DNA of 64,000 nt from Betaproteobacteria bacterium (GTDB lineage Bacteria > Pseudomonadota > Gammaproteobacteria > Burkholderiales > Rhodocyclaceae), in the NCBI GenBank assembly GCA_016720065.1, contig JADJXY010000002.1, forward strand, positions 2,741,001 to 2,805,000, in the 5' to 3' direction. The notes below the pieces were generated by a model. The model saw only the letters and a program-made list of their open reading frames with translations. It made no database searches and was not told where the DNA came from. This document shows, in pieces, positions 15,392 through 23,169 of the stretch. The translations under genes and the position numbers were made by a program. Within the stretch, counting starts at the first letter, position 1. Every line of letters starts with the position of its first letter.

Positions 15392-16033
15392 ATGGATTTC
15401 CGGCGGCAGTTTATCGGCTTCGCGCTCGACTGTAATGTCTTGCGCTTCGGCCAATTCACGACCAAGGCCGGGCGGCTTTCGCCCTACTTCTTCAATGCGG
15501 GCCTGTTCAACGACGGTGCCTCGCTGGGACAACTGGCCGAGTATTACGCTGATGCCGTGCAGGCCGGCAAACTGCCCTTCGACATGTTGTTCGGCCCGGC
15601 CTACAAGGGCATTCCCCTCGTCGCCACCATCGCCGTGGCCCTGGCGCGGCGCGGTCGCAATCTGCCCTTCGCCTTCAATCGCAAGGAAGCCAAGGATCAC
15701 GGCGAGGGCGGCAGCCTGGTCGGTGCGCCCTTGCAGGGCCGGGTGCTGATCGTGGACGACGTCATCTCGGCCGGAACTTCGGTACGTGAGTCGGTCGAGT
15801 TGATCCGGGCGGCCGGGGCGACCCCCGCTGGCGTCCTGATCGCCCTGGATCGCATGGAGCGCGGTCAGGGTGAGTTGTCGGCGGTGCAGGAAGTCGAACG
15901 TGACTACGGCATTCCGGTCATCGCCGTGGCGACGCTCGCCGACCTCCTGGCCTTTCTCGAGAACAAGCCCGAATTTTCCCAGCACCAGCAGGCGGTGAGC
16001 CTGTATCGGAATACCTATGGTGTGGGCACTTAA
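15392..16033 (+). CDS. pyrE: Orotate phosphoribosyltransferase
   Basis: 213-aa enzyme joining orotate to PRPP to make OMP in pyrimidine synthesis. It shows AGRLSPYFFNAGLFNDG, GPAYKGIPL, the catalytic loop FNRKEAKDHGEGG and the PRPP motif VLIVDDVISAGTS. I chose the ATG at 15392 (MDFRRQFIGFAL): it follows GAGGAGAGG and matches the family start, whereas an ATG 21 bp upstream has no ribosome site. The end overlaps the next gene by 17 bp. Confidence 0.94.
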   Translation: MDFRRQFIGFALDCNVLRFGQFTTKAGRLSPYFFNAGLFNDGASLGQLAEYYADAVQAGKLPFDMLFGPAYKGIPLVATIAVALARRGRNLPFAFNRKEAKDHGEGGSLVGAPLQGRVLIVDDVISAGTSVRESVELIRAAGATPAGVLIALDRMERGQGELSAVQEVERDYGIPVIAVATLADLLAFLENKPEFSQHQQAVSLYRNTYGVGT

Positions 16034-16658
16034 GCTTCCTCTCGCCCTTGCTTTGGCGGCCGGCAGCCTGCTTGCCGAGGCGGCAAATCTTTACTGCTGC
16101 CAGGATCCCTCCACTGGACGCCGGGTGTGCTCCGATGGCCTGCCGGAGCAGTGCCGAGGCAAACCTTATCGCATCCTCGATTCGGCCGGGAACGTCATCA
16201 AGGAGGTCGAGGGGGCGCTGACCCCGGAACAGAAGGCTGAGCGTGTGGCGGAAGCGAAGCGCCAGCGTGCCCTGGAGGAAGCTGCCCGCATTCAGCGCCG
16301 CAAGGATCAGGCGCTCCTGGAGACCTACGGCAGCCTGGAAGACATTGATGCCGCCCGCCAGCGCTCCGAGGGTGAGGTGCGAGAGGCCATGCGACAGGCG
16401 GAGGAACGCATTGCCACGGTCCAGAAGGAGCGCAAGCATTGGGCCGATGAAGCCGAGTTCTACCGCCGCAAGACGGCGCCTCCGGAGGTAGAGACCGGGC
16501 TGCGCAACGCCGATTACGAGATCAAGGCGCAGACCGAGTTGCTGGAAGCCAAAAAACGCGAGATGGATCTGGTGCGGCAGAAGTACGAAGAGGATCGTCG
16601 GCGCTTCATCGAGATTTCCACCCACCTGCGGCAATTGCCTTCCCCGGCCAAACCGTAA
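16017..16658 (+). CDS. Periplasmic coiled-coil protein, DUF4124-like N-terminus
   Basis: 213-aa protein with a signal peptide (residues 1-22, LPLALALAAGSLLAEA), then a short Cys-containing segment LYCCQDPSTGRRVCSDGLPEQC, and a long Glu/Arg/Lys-rich coiled coil to the end. The N-terminal segment resembles the DUF4124 type (a turn reading out as ..GRRVCSDGLP..). It overlaps pyrE by 17 bp; a GTG at 16020 is an equally possible start. Function unknown; a periplasmic structural or assembly role is only a guess. Confidence 0.66.
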   Translation: MVWALKLPLALALAAGSLLAEAANLYCCQDPSTGRRVCSDGLPEQCRGKPYRILDSAGNVIKEVEGALTPEQKAERVAEAKRQRALEEAARIQRRKDQALLETYGSLEDIDAARQRSEGEVREAMRQAEERIATVQKERKHWADEAEFYRRKTAPPEVETGLRNADYEIKAQTELLEAKKREMDLVRQKYEEDRRRFIEISTHLRQLPSPAKP

Positions 16659-16706
16659 TACGCGCGCCGCCGGGACCGGTGCCGCTGCGCCGGCCCAATC
16701 AAGCCG

Positions 16707-18161
16707 TCAGGCCTGCAGTTTCTTGCGCAGCAGATCATTCACCTGCTGCGGATTGGCCTTGCCCTTGGCCGCCTTCATCACTTGACCGACGAGGGCGTTG
16801 AAGGCTTTTTCCTTGCCAGCCCTGAATTCCGCCACGTTGGCGGCATTGGCCGCCAGCACCGCATCCACCAGGGCTTCGATGGCGCCGCTGTCGGTGATCT
16901 GCTTCAGGCCCTGGGTCTCGATGATGGCGTCGGCACTGTCACCTTCGCCGTTCCACAGCGCCTCGAAGACCTTCTTGGCGATGGCGTTGGAAATGGTGTT
17001 GTCGGCAATGCGCTGGATGAGGCCGCCCAGTTGGTCCGCGGACACGGGTGAATCGGCCAGATCCTTGCCCTCCTTGTTGAGGCGGGCAGCCAGGTCCACC
17101 ATGACCCAGTTGGCACAGGGCTTGGCATTGGCCCTGCCGGCGATGCCGACCACGGCTTCGAAGTAGGCGGCGGTTTCCTGGTTGGTGGTCAGCGTGGCGG
17201 CGTCGTAGGCGGAAAGCCCCAGCTCGGCCATGAAGCGCTCCCGTTTCTGGCCCGGCAGTTCGGGCAGTTCGCCCTGCACCCGCGCGATCCAGTCGGCGCC
17301 GATGACCAGAGGCAGGAGGTCGGGGTCGGGGAAGTAGCGGTAGTCGTGGGCGTCTTCCTTGGTCCGCATGGTGCGGGTCACGCCGCTGTCCGGGTCGAAC
17401 AGCACCGTGGCCTGCTGAATCCTGCGGCCTTCCTCGATTTCGTTGATCTGCCACTGGACTTCGTAGTCGATGGCTTCCTTGAGGAAGCGGAAGGAGTTGA
17501 GGTTCTTGATCTCGCGGCGGGTGCCGAACTCGGCCTGTCCCTTGGGACGCACCGAGACGTTGGCGTCGCAGCGGAACGATCCTTCCTGCATGTTGCCGTC
17601 GCAGATGCCGATCCAGCGCACCAGTCCGTGCAGGGCCTTGGCGTAGGCCACGGCTTCGTCGGAGGAACGCATGTCGGGCTCGGACACGATTTCCAGCAGC
17701 GGCGTACCGGCCCGGTTGAGGTCGATGCCGGACTTGCCGTGAAAATCTTCGTGCAGGGATTTTCCGGCGTCTTCTTCCAGGTGCGCGCGGGTGAGGCGGA
17801 CGGTCTTTTCGTAGCCCTTGTCAGCCTGGCCCACCTGGAGGGTCACCGCGCCGCCCACCACCACTGGCAGCTCGAACTGGCTGATCTGGTAGCCCTTGGG
17901 CAGGTCGGGATAGAAGTAATTCTTGCGGGCGAAGACCGACCTGGGCGCAACCTGGGCGCCGATGGCCAGACCGAAGCGGATGGCGCACTCGACGGCCGCC
18001 TTGTTGAGCACCGGCAGCACCCCGGGCAGCGCCAGATCCACGGCACAGGCCTGGGTGTTGGGCGCAGCGCCGAAGGCCGTGGAGGCGCCGGAGAAAATCT
18101 TGGACTGGGTGGCAAGCTGAGCGTGGGTCTCGATGCCGATGACGACTTCCCATTGGGTCAT
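16707..18161 (-). CDS. gatB: Aspartyl/glutamyl-tRNA amidotransferase subunit B
   Basis: 484-aa GatB of the GatCAB complex, which converts misacylated Glu-tRNA(Gln) or Asp-tRNA(Asn) to the correct amide. It carries VIGIETHAQLATQSKIFSG, FARKNYFYPDLPKGYQISQ, DLNRAGTPLLEIVSEPD, RCDANVSVRP and the C-terminal tRNA-binding YqeY-like tail (GQVMKAAKGKANPQQVNDLLRKKL in two parts). The ATG at 18161 gives the standard MTQWEVVIG start; the codons upstream lack similarity. It is last in gatC-gatA-lipoprotein-gatB. Confidence 0.96.
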   Translation of the reverse strand: MTQWEVVIGIETHAQLATQSKIFSGASTAFGAAPNTQACAVDLALPGVLPVLNKAAVECAIRFGLAIGAQVAPRSVFARKNYFYPDLPKGYQISQFELPVVVGGAVTLQVGQADKGYEKTVRLTRAHLEEDAGKSLHEDFHGKSGIDLNRAGTPLLEIVSEPDMRSSDEAVAYAKALHGLVRWIGICDGNMQEGSFRCDANVSVRPKGQAEFGTRREIKNLNSFRFLKEAIDYEVQWQINEIEEGRRIQQATVLFDPDSGVTRTMRTKEDAHDYRYFPDPDLLPLVIGADWIARVQGELPELPGQKRERFMAELGLSAYDAATLTTNQETAAYFEAVVGIAGRANAKPCANWVMVDLAARLNKEGKDLADSPVSADQLGGLIQRIADNTISNAIAKKVFEALWNGEGDSADAIIETQGLKQITDSGAIEALVDAVLAANAANVAEFRAGKEKAFNALVGQVMKAAKGKANPQQVNDLLRKKLQA

Positions 18162-18171
18162 GACGGTTTTC

Positions 18172-18702
18172 TCACGTGCAACGGCCGGTCTTGGCATCCA
18201 CCAGGATCGGCCAGAGATAGTTGAAAGCTTCGCCCTCGCAGGCCTTGGGGCAGCTGTTGAAGGCGATGGTGACTTCCTTGCCCTGTTCCCACATGCGGAC
18301 GGAACACGCGGTGCCGTCCTTGGCCTTGAGCAGCGCCTGGGGCAGCGTGGCGGTCTGCTGGAAATTCTTGAGGTCGAAACGGCAGGTGCCCCGCTTGGGA
18401 ATGGTCACCTGGGCGCTGAAGGTCTTGACCTGGGCATCCTGGACCAGGAGATTGAGACGGGTCTGGGTTCCCACCGCATCGCGATGGGCGCAGCGCGACT
18501 TCACATTGAGGGGACGGGTGGGCATGGGCTTCAGGTTGCGGCCCGCCAGGTGCTTGAGGGGCTGGGAGCGCAGGGGTTCCTCGGCGGGCGGTGCCGGTTC
18601 GGAGCGCACCTCAGGCTCAGGCTTGGGCTCAGGCGCCGGCGGGGTCTCGGCACAGGCGCCCAGGAGCAGGACGGCGGTGAGCCAGGGCCCGACCCGGCGC
18701 AT
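18172..18702 (-). CDS. Lipoprotein of unknown function between gatA and gatB
   Basis: 176-aa protein with a lipoprotein signal (MRRVGPWLTAVLLLGAC, Cys17 as lipidation site), a Pro/Glu-rich linker (about 18-45) and a C-terminal domain with several cysteines (CAH, CRF, CSV, NSCPKAC, GRC). These could form disulfides in the periplasm. I do not recognise the domain. The ATG overlaps the gatA stop (ATGA), so it is translationally coupled, and gatB starts 10 bp after it. The location inside a gat operon is odd for an envelope protein. Confidence 0.74.
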   Translation of the reverse strand: MRRVGPWLTAVLLLGACAETPPAPEPKPEPEVRSEPAPPAEEPLRSQPLKHLAGRNLKPMPTRPLNVKSRCAHRDAVGTQTRLNLLVQDAQVKTFSAQVTIPKRGTCRFDLKNFQQTATLPQALLKAKDGTACSVRMWEQGKEVTIAFNSCPKACEGEAFNYLWPILVDAKTGRCT

Positions 18703-20168
18703 CAAAGACCCTCCGGGGCCTGCCGGTGCCAGTCGGTCGCCTGCTGGTAGCGATGGGCGACGTTGAGCAGGCGCGCCTCGGAAAAATAATTGCCGATCAA
18801 TTGCAGCCCCACCGGCAGGCGCGTCCCACCTTCGCTGACGAAGCCACAGGGGGCCGACAGCGCGGGCAGCCCGGCCAGATTGACGGCGATGGTGTAGATG
18901 TCGGAAAGGTACATCTGCACCGGGTCGGCGGCCTTTGCCCCCAGTTTGAAGGCGGGGGAGGGGGAGGTCGGCCCGAGGATCACGTCGCAGTGCTTGAAGG
19001 CAGCGGCGAAATCGTCGGCGATCAGGCGGCGGATGCGCTGGGCTTGCAGGTAGTAGGCGTCGTAGTAACCGTGGGACAGCACGTAGGCGCCGATCAGGAT
19101 GCGCCGCTTGACTTCCGCCCCGAACCCCTGGGCCCGGGTCTTGGCGTACATGTCGTTGAGGTCGCTGTACTCAGGTGCCCGGTAGCCGTAGCGCACCCCG
19201 TCGAAGCGCGACAGGTTGGAACTGGCTTCGGCCGGCGCGATGACGTAATAGGCCGGGACCGAAAGGTGGGAATTGGGCAGGGAAACGTCGACGGTTCGTG
19301 CCCCGAGTTTTTCGTACTGGGCAATGGCGGTCCTTACGGCGGCCATCACGGCGGGATCGCAGCCTTCGCCGAAAAACTCCTTGGGCAGGCCGATGGTGAG
19401 GCCATCGAGTGTCCGGTCGAGGTCGCCGGCGTAGTCTTCCCGCGGACGGTCGAGGGAGGTCGAATCGTGCGCGTCGAAACCGGTCATGCTGGCCAGCAAG
19501 AGCGCACAGTCTTCGGCGCTGCGGGCCATGGGGCCGCCCTGGTCGAGGGAGGAGGCGAAGGCGATCATGCCGTAACGCGAGACCAGGCCGTAGGTGGGCT
19601 TCAGCCCGGTGAGGCAGCAGAGGGCGGCGGGTTGGCGGATGGAACCCCCGGTGTCGGTCCCCGTGGCGGCGGGAGCCAGCCGCGCCGCCACCGCGGCAGC
19701 CGAACCGCCGGAGGACCCGCCGGGAACCCGAGTCACATCCCAGGGATTCCTCACCGGGCCGTAGAAGGAAGTTTCGTTGGACGAGCCCATGGCAAACTCG
19801 TCCATGTTGGTCTTGCCCAGGCAGACCAGTCCGGCTTCTTCGTGCATGCGCCGGATCACCGTGGCGTCGTAGGGTGAGACGAAGTTGGAAAGAATCTTCG
19901 ACCCGCAGGTCGTGAGCCAACCTTCGGTGCAGAAAATGTCTTTCTGGGCGATGGGAATGCCAGTGAGCGGCCCGGCATTCCCCGCGGCGATGCGGGCATC
20001 CGCTGCCCTGGCCTGGGCCAGGCTCGTTTCCGGATCGACCGTGATGAAGGCGTTGTACTCCGGGTTGAGGCGCGTGATGCGCTCCAGATAGAGCCCGGTA
20101 AGCTCAACACTCGAAATTTCCCTCGCCGCCAGGGCGGCCGAGAGTTCCTTGAGAGAACGTTCAATCAT
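18702..20168 (-). CDS. gatA: Aspartyl/glutamyl-tRNA amidotransferase subunit A
   Basis: 488-aa amidase-signature enzyme that releases ammonia from glutamine for GatB. The Ser-cisSer-Lys triad is visible: Lys76 in GIPIAQKDIF, Ser152 in PGGSSGGSAAAV and Ser176 in DTGGSIRQPAAL. I chose the ATG at 20168 (MIERSLKELSAAL), which matches family starts; another ATG at 20177 would add three residues, and neither has a strong ribosome site. Downstream it is coupled to the lipoprotein gene. Confidence 0.96.
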   Translation of the reverse strand: MIERSLKELSAALAAREISSVELTGLYLERITRLNPEYNAFITVDPETSLAQARAADARIAAGNAGPLTGIPIAQKDIFCTEGWLTTCGSKILSNFVSPYDATVIRRMHEEAGLVCLGKTNMDEFAMGSSNETSFYGPVRNPWDVTRVPGGSSGGSAAAVAARLAPAATGTDTGGSIRQPAALCCLTGLKPTYGLVSRYGMIAFASSLDQGGPMARSAEDCALLLASMTGFDAHDSTSLDRPREDYAGDLDRTLDGLTIGLPKEFFGEGCDPAVMAAVRTAIAQYEKLGARTVDVSLPNSHLSVPAYYVIAPAEASSNLSRFDGVRYGYRAPEYSDLNDMYAKTRAQGFGAEVKRRILIGAYVLSHGYYDAYYLQAQRIRRLIADDFAAAFKHCDVILGPTSPSPAFKLGAKAADPVQMYLSDIYTIAVNLAGLPALSAPCGFVSEGGTRLPVGLQLIGNYFSEARLLNVAHRYQQATDWHRQAPEGL

Positions 20169-20223
20169 ATGCGGCATGGCATGAGCAGGCGCCGACTCCT
20201 CGCCCCTCAACCCTCACTCCTCG

Positions 20224-20511
20224 CTATTCTATGACCCGGGGAACCAGGTAAAGGCCCGCTTCGATTTCAGGGGCAATGGCTTGAAAGGCCAGCCGCCGGT
20301 CAGGTTCGCTGACCGCGTCTTCGCGCAGGCGCTGAGCGAGATCCTGGGCGTGGGCCATGGGCTCCACGCCGCGGGTGTCCACCGCCTGCATGGCTTCGAT
20401 CAGTTGGAAGATGCCGTTGAGGTGGCCGACGGTCGCTTCGGCCTCGGTCGCACTGACCTCGATGCGGGCGAGGTGCGCGATGCGCCGGACCTGTTCCAGG
20501 GTAAGGGACAT
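20224..20511 (-). CDS. gatC: Aspartyl/glutamyl-tRNA amidotransferase subunit C
   Basis: 95-aa GatC, the small subunit that wraps GatA and GatB together. It begins MSLTLEQVRRIAHLARIEVS and has the family middle NGIFQLIEAMQAVDTRGVEPMAHA. It is first in the gat operon and is read away from mreB; the shared 124-bp intergenic region is unusually AT-rich for this genome. Confidence 0.94.
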   Translation of the reverse strand: MSLTLEQVRRIAHLARIEVSATEAEATVGHLNGIFQLIEAMQAVDTRGVEPMAHAQDLAQRLREDAVSEPDRRLAFQAIAPEIEAGLYLVPRVIE

Positions 20512-20567
20512 GGGATCGTCTCGGGGTTCTGCCGGAGGGCGTTCTGCGTAAAAAACAGGCAGAAATC

Positions 20568-20596
20568 TTATTTCGTGAAGCGTTATAAGGTATCAT
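20568..20596 (+). promoter_or_regulatory. Possible mreB promoter in the gatC-mreB divergent region
   Basis: TTATTT (20568-20573), 17 bp, then TATCAT (20591-20596), about 40 bp before the mreB ATG. The match is moderate; a second TATAAG at 20584 could also serve. The local AT-richness against a GC-rich background supports a promoter here. Confidence 0.4.
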
Positions 20597-20635
20597 AAAA
20601 GTTTTCCCTACCGCACCCTCGGCGGAGCTTCCCAG

Positions 20636-21679
20636 ATGTTCGGATTCCTGAATAAATACTTCTCAAACGACCTTGCCATCGACCTTGGCACGGCCAATAC
20701 CCTGATCTACGTCCGCGGCCGCGGCATCGTCCTCGACGAACCCTCCGTGGTCGCCATCCGCCTCGAAGGCGGCCCCAATGCCCGCAAGACCATCCAGGCC
20801 GTCGGTAAAGAGGCCAAGGAAATGCTCGGCAAGGCCCCGGGCAGCATCACCGTCATCCGTCCCATGAAGGACGGGGTGATCGCCGATTTCACGGTCACCG
20901 AGCAGATGCTCAAGCAGTTCATCAAGAAGGTGCACGACTCCAAGCTTTTCAGCCCGAGCCCCCGCATCATCATCTGCGTCCCCTCCGGCTCCACCCAGGT
21001 GGAACGCCGTGCCATTCGCGAATCGGCCTTGGGTGCAGGCGCCAGCCAGGTGTATCTGATCGAGGAACCCATGGCGGCTGCCATCGGCGCCGGCCTGCCG
21101 GTGGCGGAGCCTACCGGATCGATGGTCGTCGACATCGGCGGCGGCACCACCGAGGTGGGCGTCATCTCCCTGGGCGGCATGGTGTATGCCGGTTCCGTCC
21201 GCGTCGGCGGCGACAAGCTCGACGAAGCGATCATGAATTACATCAGCCGCAATTACGGCATGATGATCGGCGAGAACACGGCGGAAAACATCAAGAAGTC
21301 CATCGGATCGGCGTTCCCGGGCGCCGAGGTCAAGGAGATGGAGGTCTCCGGCATCAACAAGGCCGAAGGCATCCCGCGCAAGTTCACCATCTCTTCCAAC
21401 GAAATCCTGGAAGCCCTCACCGATCCGCTCAACCAGATCGTTTCCGCGGTCAAGTCGGCCCTGGAGAAGACCCCGCCCGAGCTTGGTGCCGATATTGCCG
21501 AGAAAGGCATGGTGCTGACTGGTGGTGGCGCGCTCCTGCGTGACCTGGACCGCCTCCTGATGGAAGAAACCGGCCTGCCGGTGATCGTGGCCGACGAGCC
21601 CCTCACCTGCGTGGCCCGCGGTTCCGGCCTGGCCCTCGAAAAGATGGACAAGCTCGGGTCGATTTTCGCCTCGGAATAA
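20636..21679 (+). CDS. mreB: Rod-shape actin homologue MreB
   Basis: 347-aa actin-like ATPase that organises lateral wall synthesis. It has phosphate-1 motif DLGTANT (residues 17-23), SMVVDIGGGTTEVGV (phosphate-2), and the adenosine-region motif LTGGGALLRDL. Length and sequence are standard. It heads mreB-mreC-mreD-mrdA-rodA-rlpA, the canonical elongasome cluster. A hydrophobic/basic N-terminus (MFGFLNKYFSN) fits membrane association. Confidence 0.97.
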   Translation: MFGFLNKYFSNDLAIDLGTANTLIYVRGRGIVLDEPSVVAIRLEGGPNARKTIQAVGKEAKEMLGKAPGSITVIRPMKDGVIADFTVTEQMLKQFIKKVHDSKLFSPSPRIIICVPSGSTQVERRAIRESALGAGASQVYLIEEPMAAAIGAGLPVAEPTGSMVVDIGGGTTEVGVISLGGMVYAGSVRVGGDKLDEAIMNYISRNYGMMIGENTAENIKKSIGSAFPGAEVKEMEVSGINKAEGIPRKFTISSNEILEALTDPLNQIVSAVKSALEKTPPELGADIAEKGMVLTGGGALLRDLDRLLMEETGLPVIVADEPLTCVARGSGLALEKMDKLGSIFASE

Positions 21680-21694
21680 GTTTTCTCCACAGCA

Positions 21695-22636
21695 GTGGCC
21701 GGCATCGACCACGCACCGCCGCCGTTCTTCAAGCGAGGGCCAGCACCGCTGGCCCTCCTGACTTTTTACGTCGCCGCTTCGGTCGCCCTCTTCGTGGTGG
21801 ACCTGCGTTTCAAGAGCCTCGATTTCCTTCGCCAGAGCGTGGCCCTGGTCATCGACCCCGTGCAGCGGGTGGCCCAGACGCCGGGTAGCCTGGTAGATAT
21901 CGCGCACGGCTATTTCGAGGGTATTGCCCTCCTGCGGGACGAAAACGCGGAGTTGAAGCATGCCAAGCTCAACAGCGCTCCCGATCTCCAGCGCCTCGCC
22001 CATCTGGAAGTGGAGAACGAACGCCTGCGCCGCCTGCTTGCCGTTCGCGACAGGGAAAGGGCGCAGGGACAGGTCGCCCAGATTCTGTACACCGCGCGGG
22101 ATCCCTTTGCCCGCCGCATCGTCGTGGACAAGGGGCAGCAGGCCGGCATCGTCGCCGGCCAGCCCGCCATCGACGAAAACGGTGTGGTCGGCCAGGTGAC
22201 GCGGGTCTATCCGTTTTCAGCCGAAGTGACCCTCATTACCGACAAGAATCAGGCCGTCCCGGTCCAGGTGGTGCGCAGCGGCCTGCGCTCGGTGGCTTTC
22301 GGCCTGGGCAATGGTCAGTTGGAAATGAAGTACATGCCCGCCAACGCAGATGTCCAGGAGGGAGATACCCTGGTCACCTCGGGTCTCGACGGCATCTATC
22401 TGCCGGGATTTCCGGTGGCCAGGGTGGTCAAGGTCGAGCGGGACAGCGCCTATTCCTTCGCCCGCATCTATTGTCAGCCGGTGGCGGCGGTCGAGAATTT
22501 CGGCGAAGTCATGATTCTCGACCGCCGCGAAAACCTGCCACCCCCACCGCCGGAGGAAGCCTCCCGCGCAACCGCGGAGAGCGAGAAGTCCGGCCTGCGC
22601 CCGGCAAAGCGGCGCGCCGCGAGAGGAACGCCCTGA
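21695..22636 (+). CDS. mreC: Rod-shape protein MreC
   Basis: 313-aa bitopic protein with a GTG start 15 bp after mreB. It has one transmembrane segment (LALLTFYVAASVALFVVDL, about 18-36), a coiled coil (ALLRDENAELKHAKL... through ENERLRRLLAVRDRE), then the MreC beta-barrel domain with DKGQQAGIVAGQPAID and GLDGIYLPGFPVA. The C-terminus carries a Pro/Glu-rich tail. MreC scaffolds PBP2 and RodA. The stop overlaps mreD (TGATG). Confidence 0.94.
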   Translation: MAGIDHAPPPFFKRGPAPLALLTFYVAASVALFVVDLRFKSLDFLRQSVALVIDPVQRVAQTPGSLVDIAHGYFEGIALLRDENAELKHAKLNSAPDLQRLAHLEVENERLRRLLAVRDRERAQGQVAQILYTARDPFARRIVVDKGQQAGIVAGQPAIDENGVVGQVTRVYPFSAEVTLITDKNQAVPVQVVRSGLRSVAFGLGNGQLEMKYMPANADVQEGDTLVTSGLDGIYLPGFPVARVVKVERDSAYSFARIYCQPVAAVENFGEVMILDRRENLPPPPPEEASRATAESEKSGLRPAKRRAARGTP

Positions 22637-23157
22637 TGCAGCCGACATTCTCCTCGTCCCGCATCCTCCTGCCGGTACGCCCCTGGTACATCGCCCTGAC
22701 CTTTGTCGTGGCCTTGCTGCTCAATCTCGTCCCCACCGCGCCCTGGCCGGGCGTCCCGGACTGGCTGGCCCTGGTTCTGTGTTTCTGGTCGGTGCGTGAG
22801 TTCCGTCGCGTCGGCATGGGATGGGCTTTCCTGTGTGGCCTCCTGATGGATGTCGCCGACGGAGCTGTCCTTGGCCAGCACAGCCTGGCCTATGTGCTGC
22901 TCGCCTTCGCCGCTTCGGCCCTGTCGCGCCGTATCCTGTGGTTCCCGTTGGCGCAGCAGGCCCTGCAGATTCTTCCCCTCCTGCTGCTCTGCCAGATCAT
23001 CCAGGGGGCAGTGCGCCTTGCCGCGGGGGCCGATTTCCCGGGCTGGGGCTACTTTGTCGGACCCCTGATCGCCGCCCCGTTGTGGATCCCGGCCACCTTC
23101 GTTCTGCTTCTGCCCCAGTTCCAGCCGGTGGAGCGTGACGACAATCGCCCGATCTAG
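22636..23157 (+). CDS. mreD: Rod-shape protein MreD
   Basis: 173-aa membrane protein with five to six transmembrane helices (WYIALTFVVALLLNLVPTAP, WLALVLCFWSV, LAYVLLAFAASAL and others) and the family motif GLLMDVADGAVLGQHSLAY. The ATG at 22636 overlaps the mreC stop, and this frame matches family length. Frames reaching further upstream overlap mreC and have no similarity. Part of the elongasome with MreC, PBP2 and RodA. Confidence 0.9.
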   Translation: MQPTFSSSRILLPVRPWYIALTFVVALLLNLVPTAPWPGVPDWLALVLCFWSVREFRRVGMGWAFLCGLLMDVADGAVLGQHSLAYVLLAFAASALSRRILWFPLAQQALQILPLLLLCQIIQGAVRLAAGADFPGWGYFVGPLIAAPLWIPATFVLLLPQFQPVERDDNRPI

Positions 23158-23169
23158 TCGGGACCGGCA

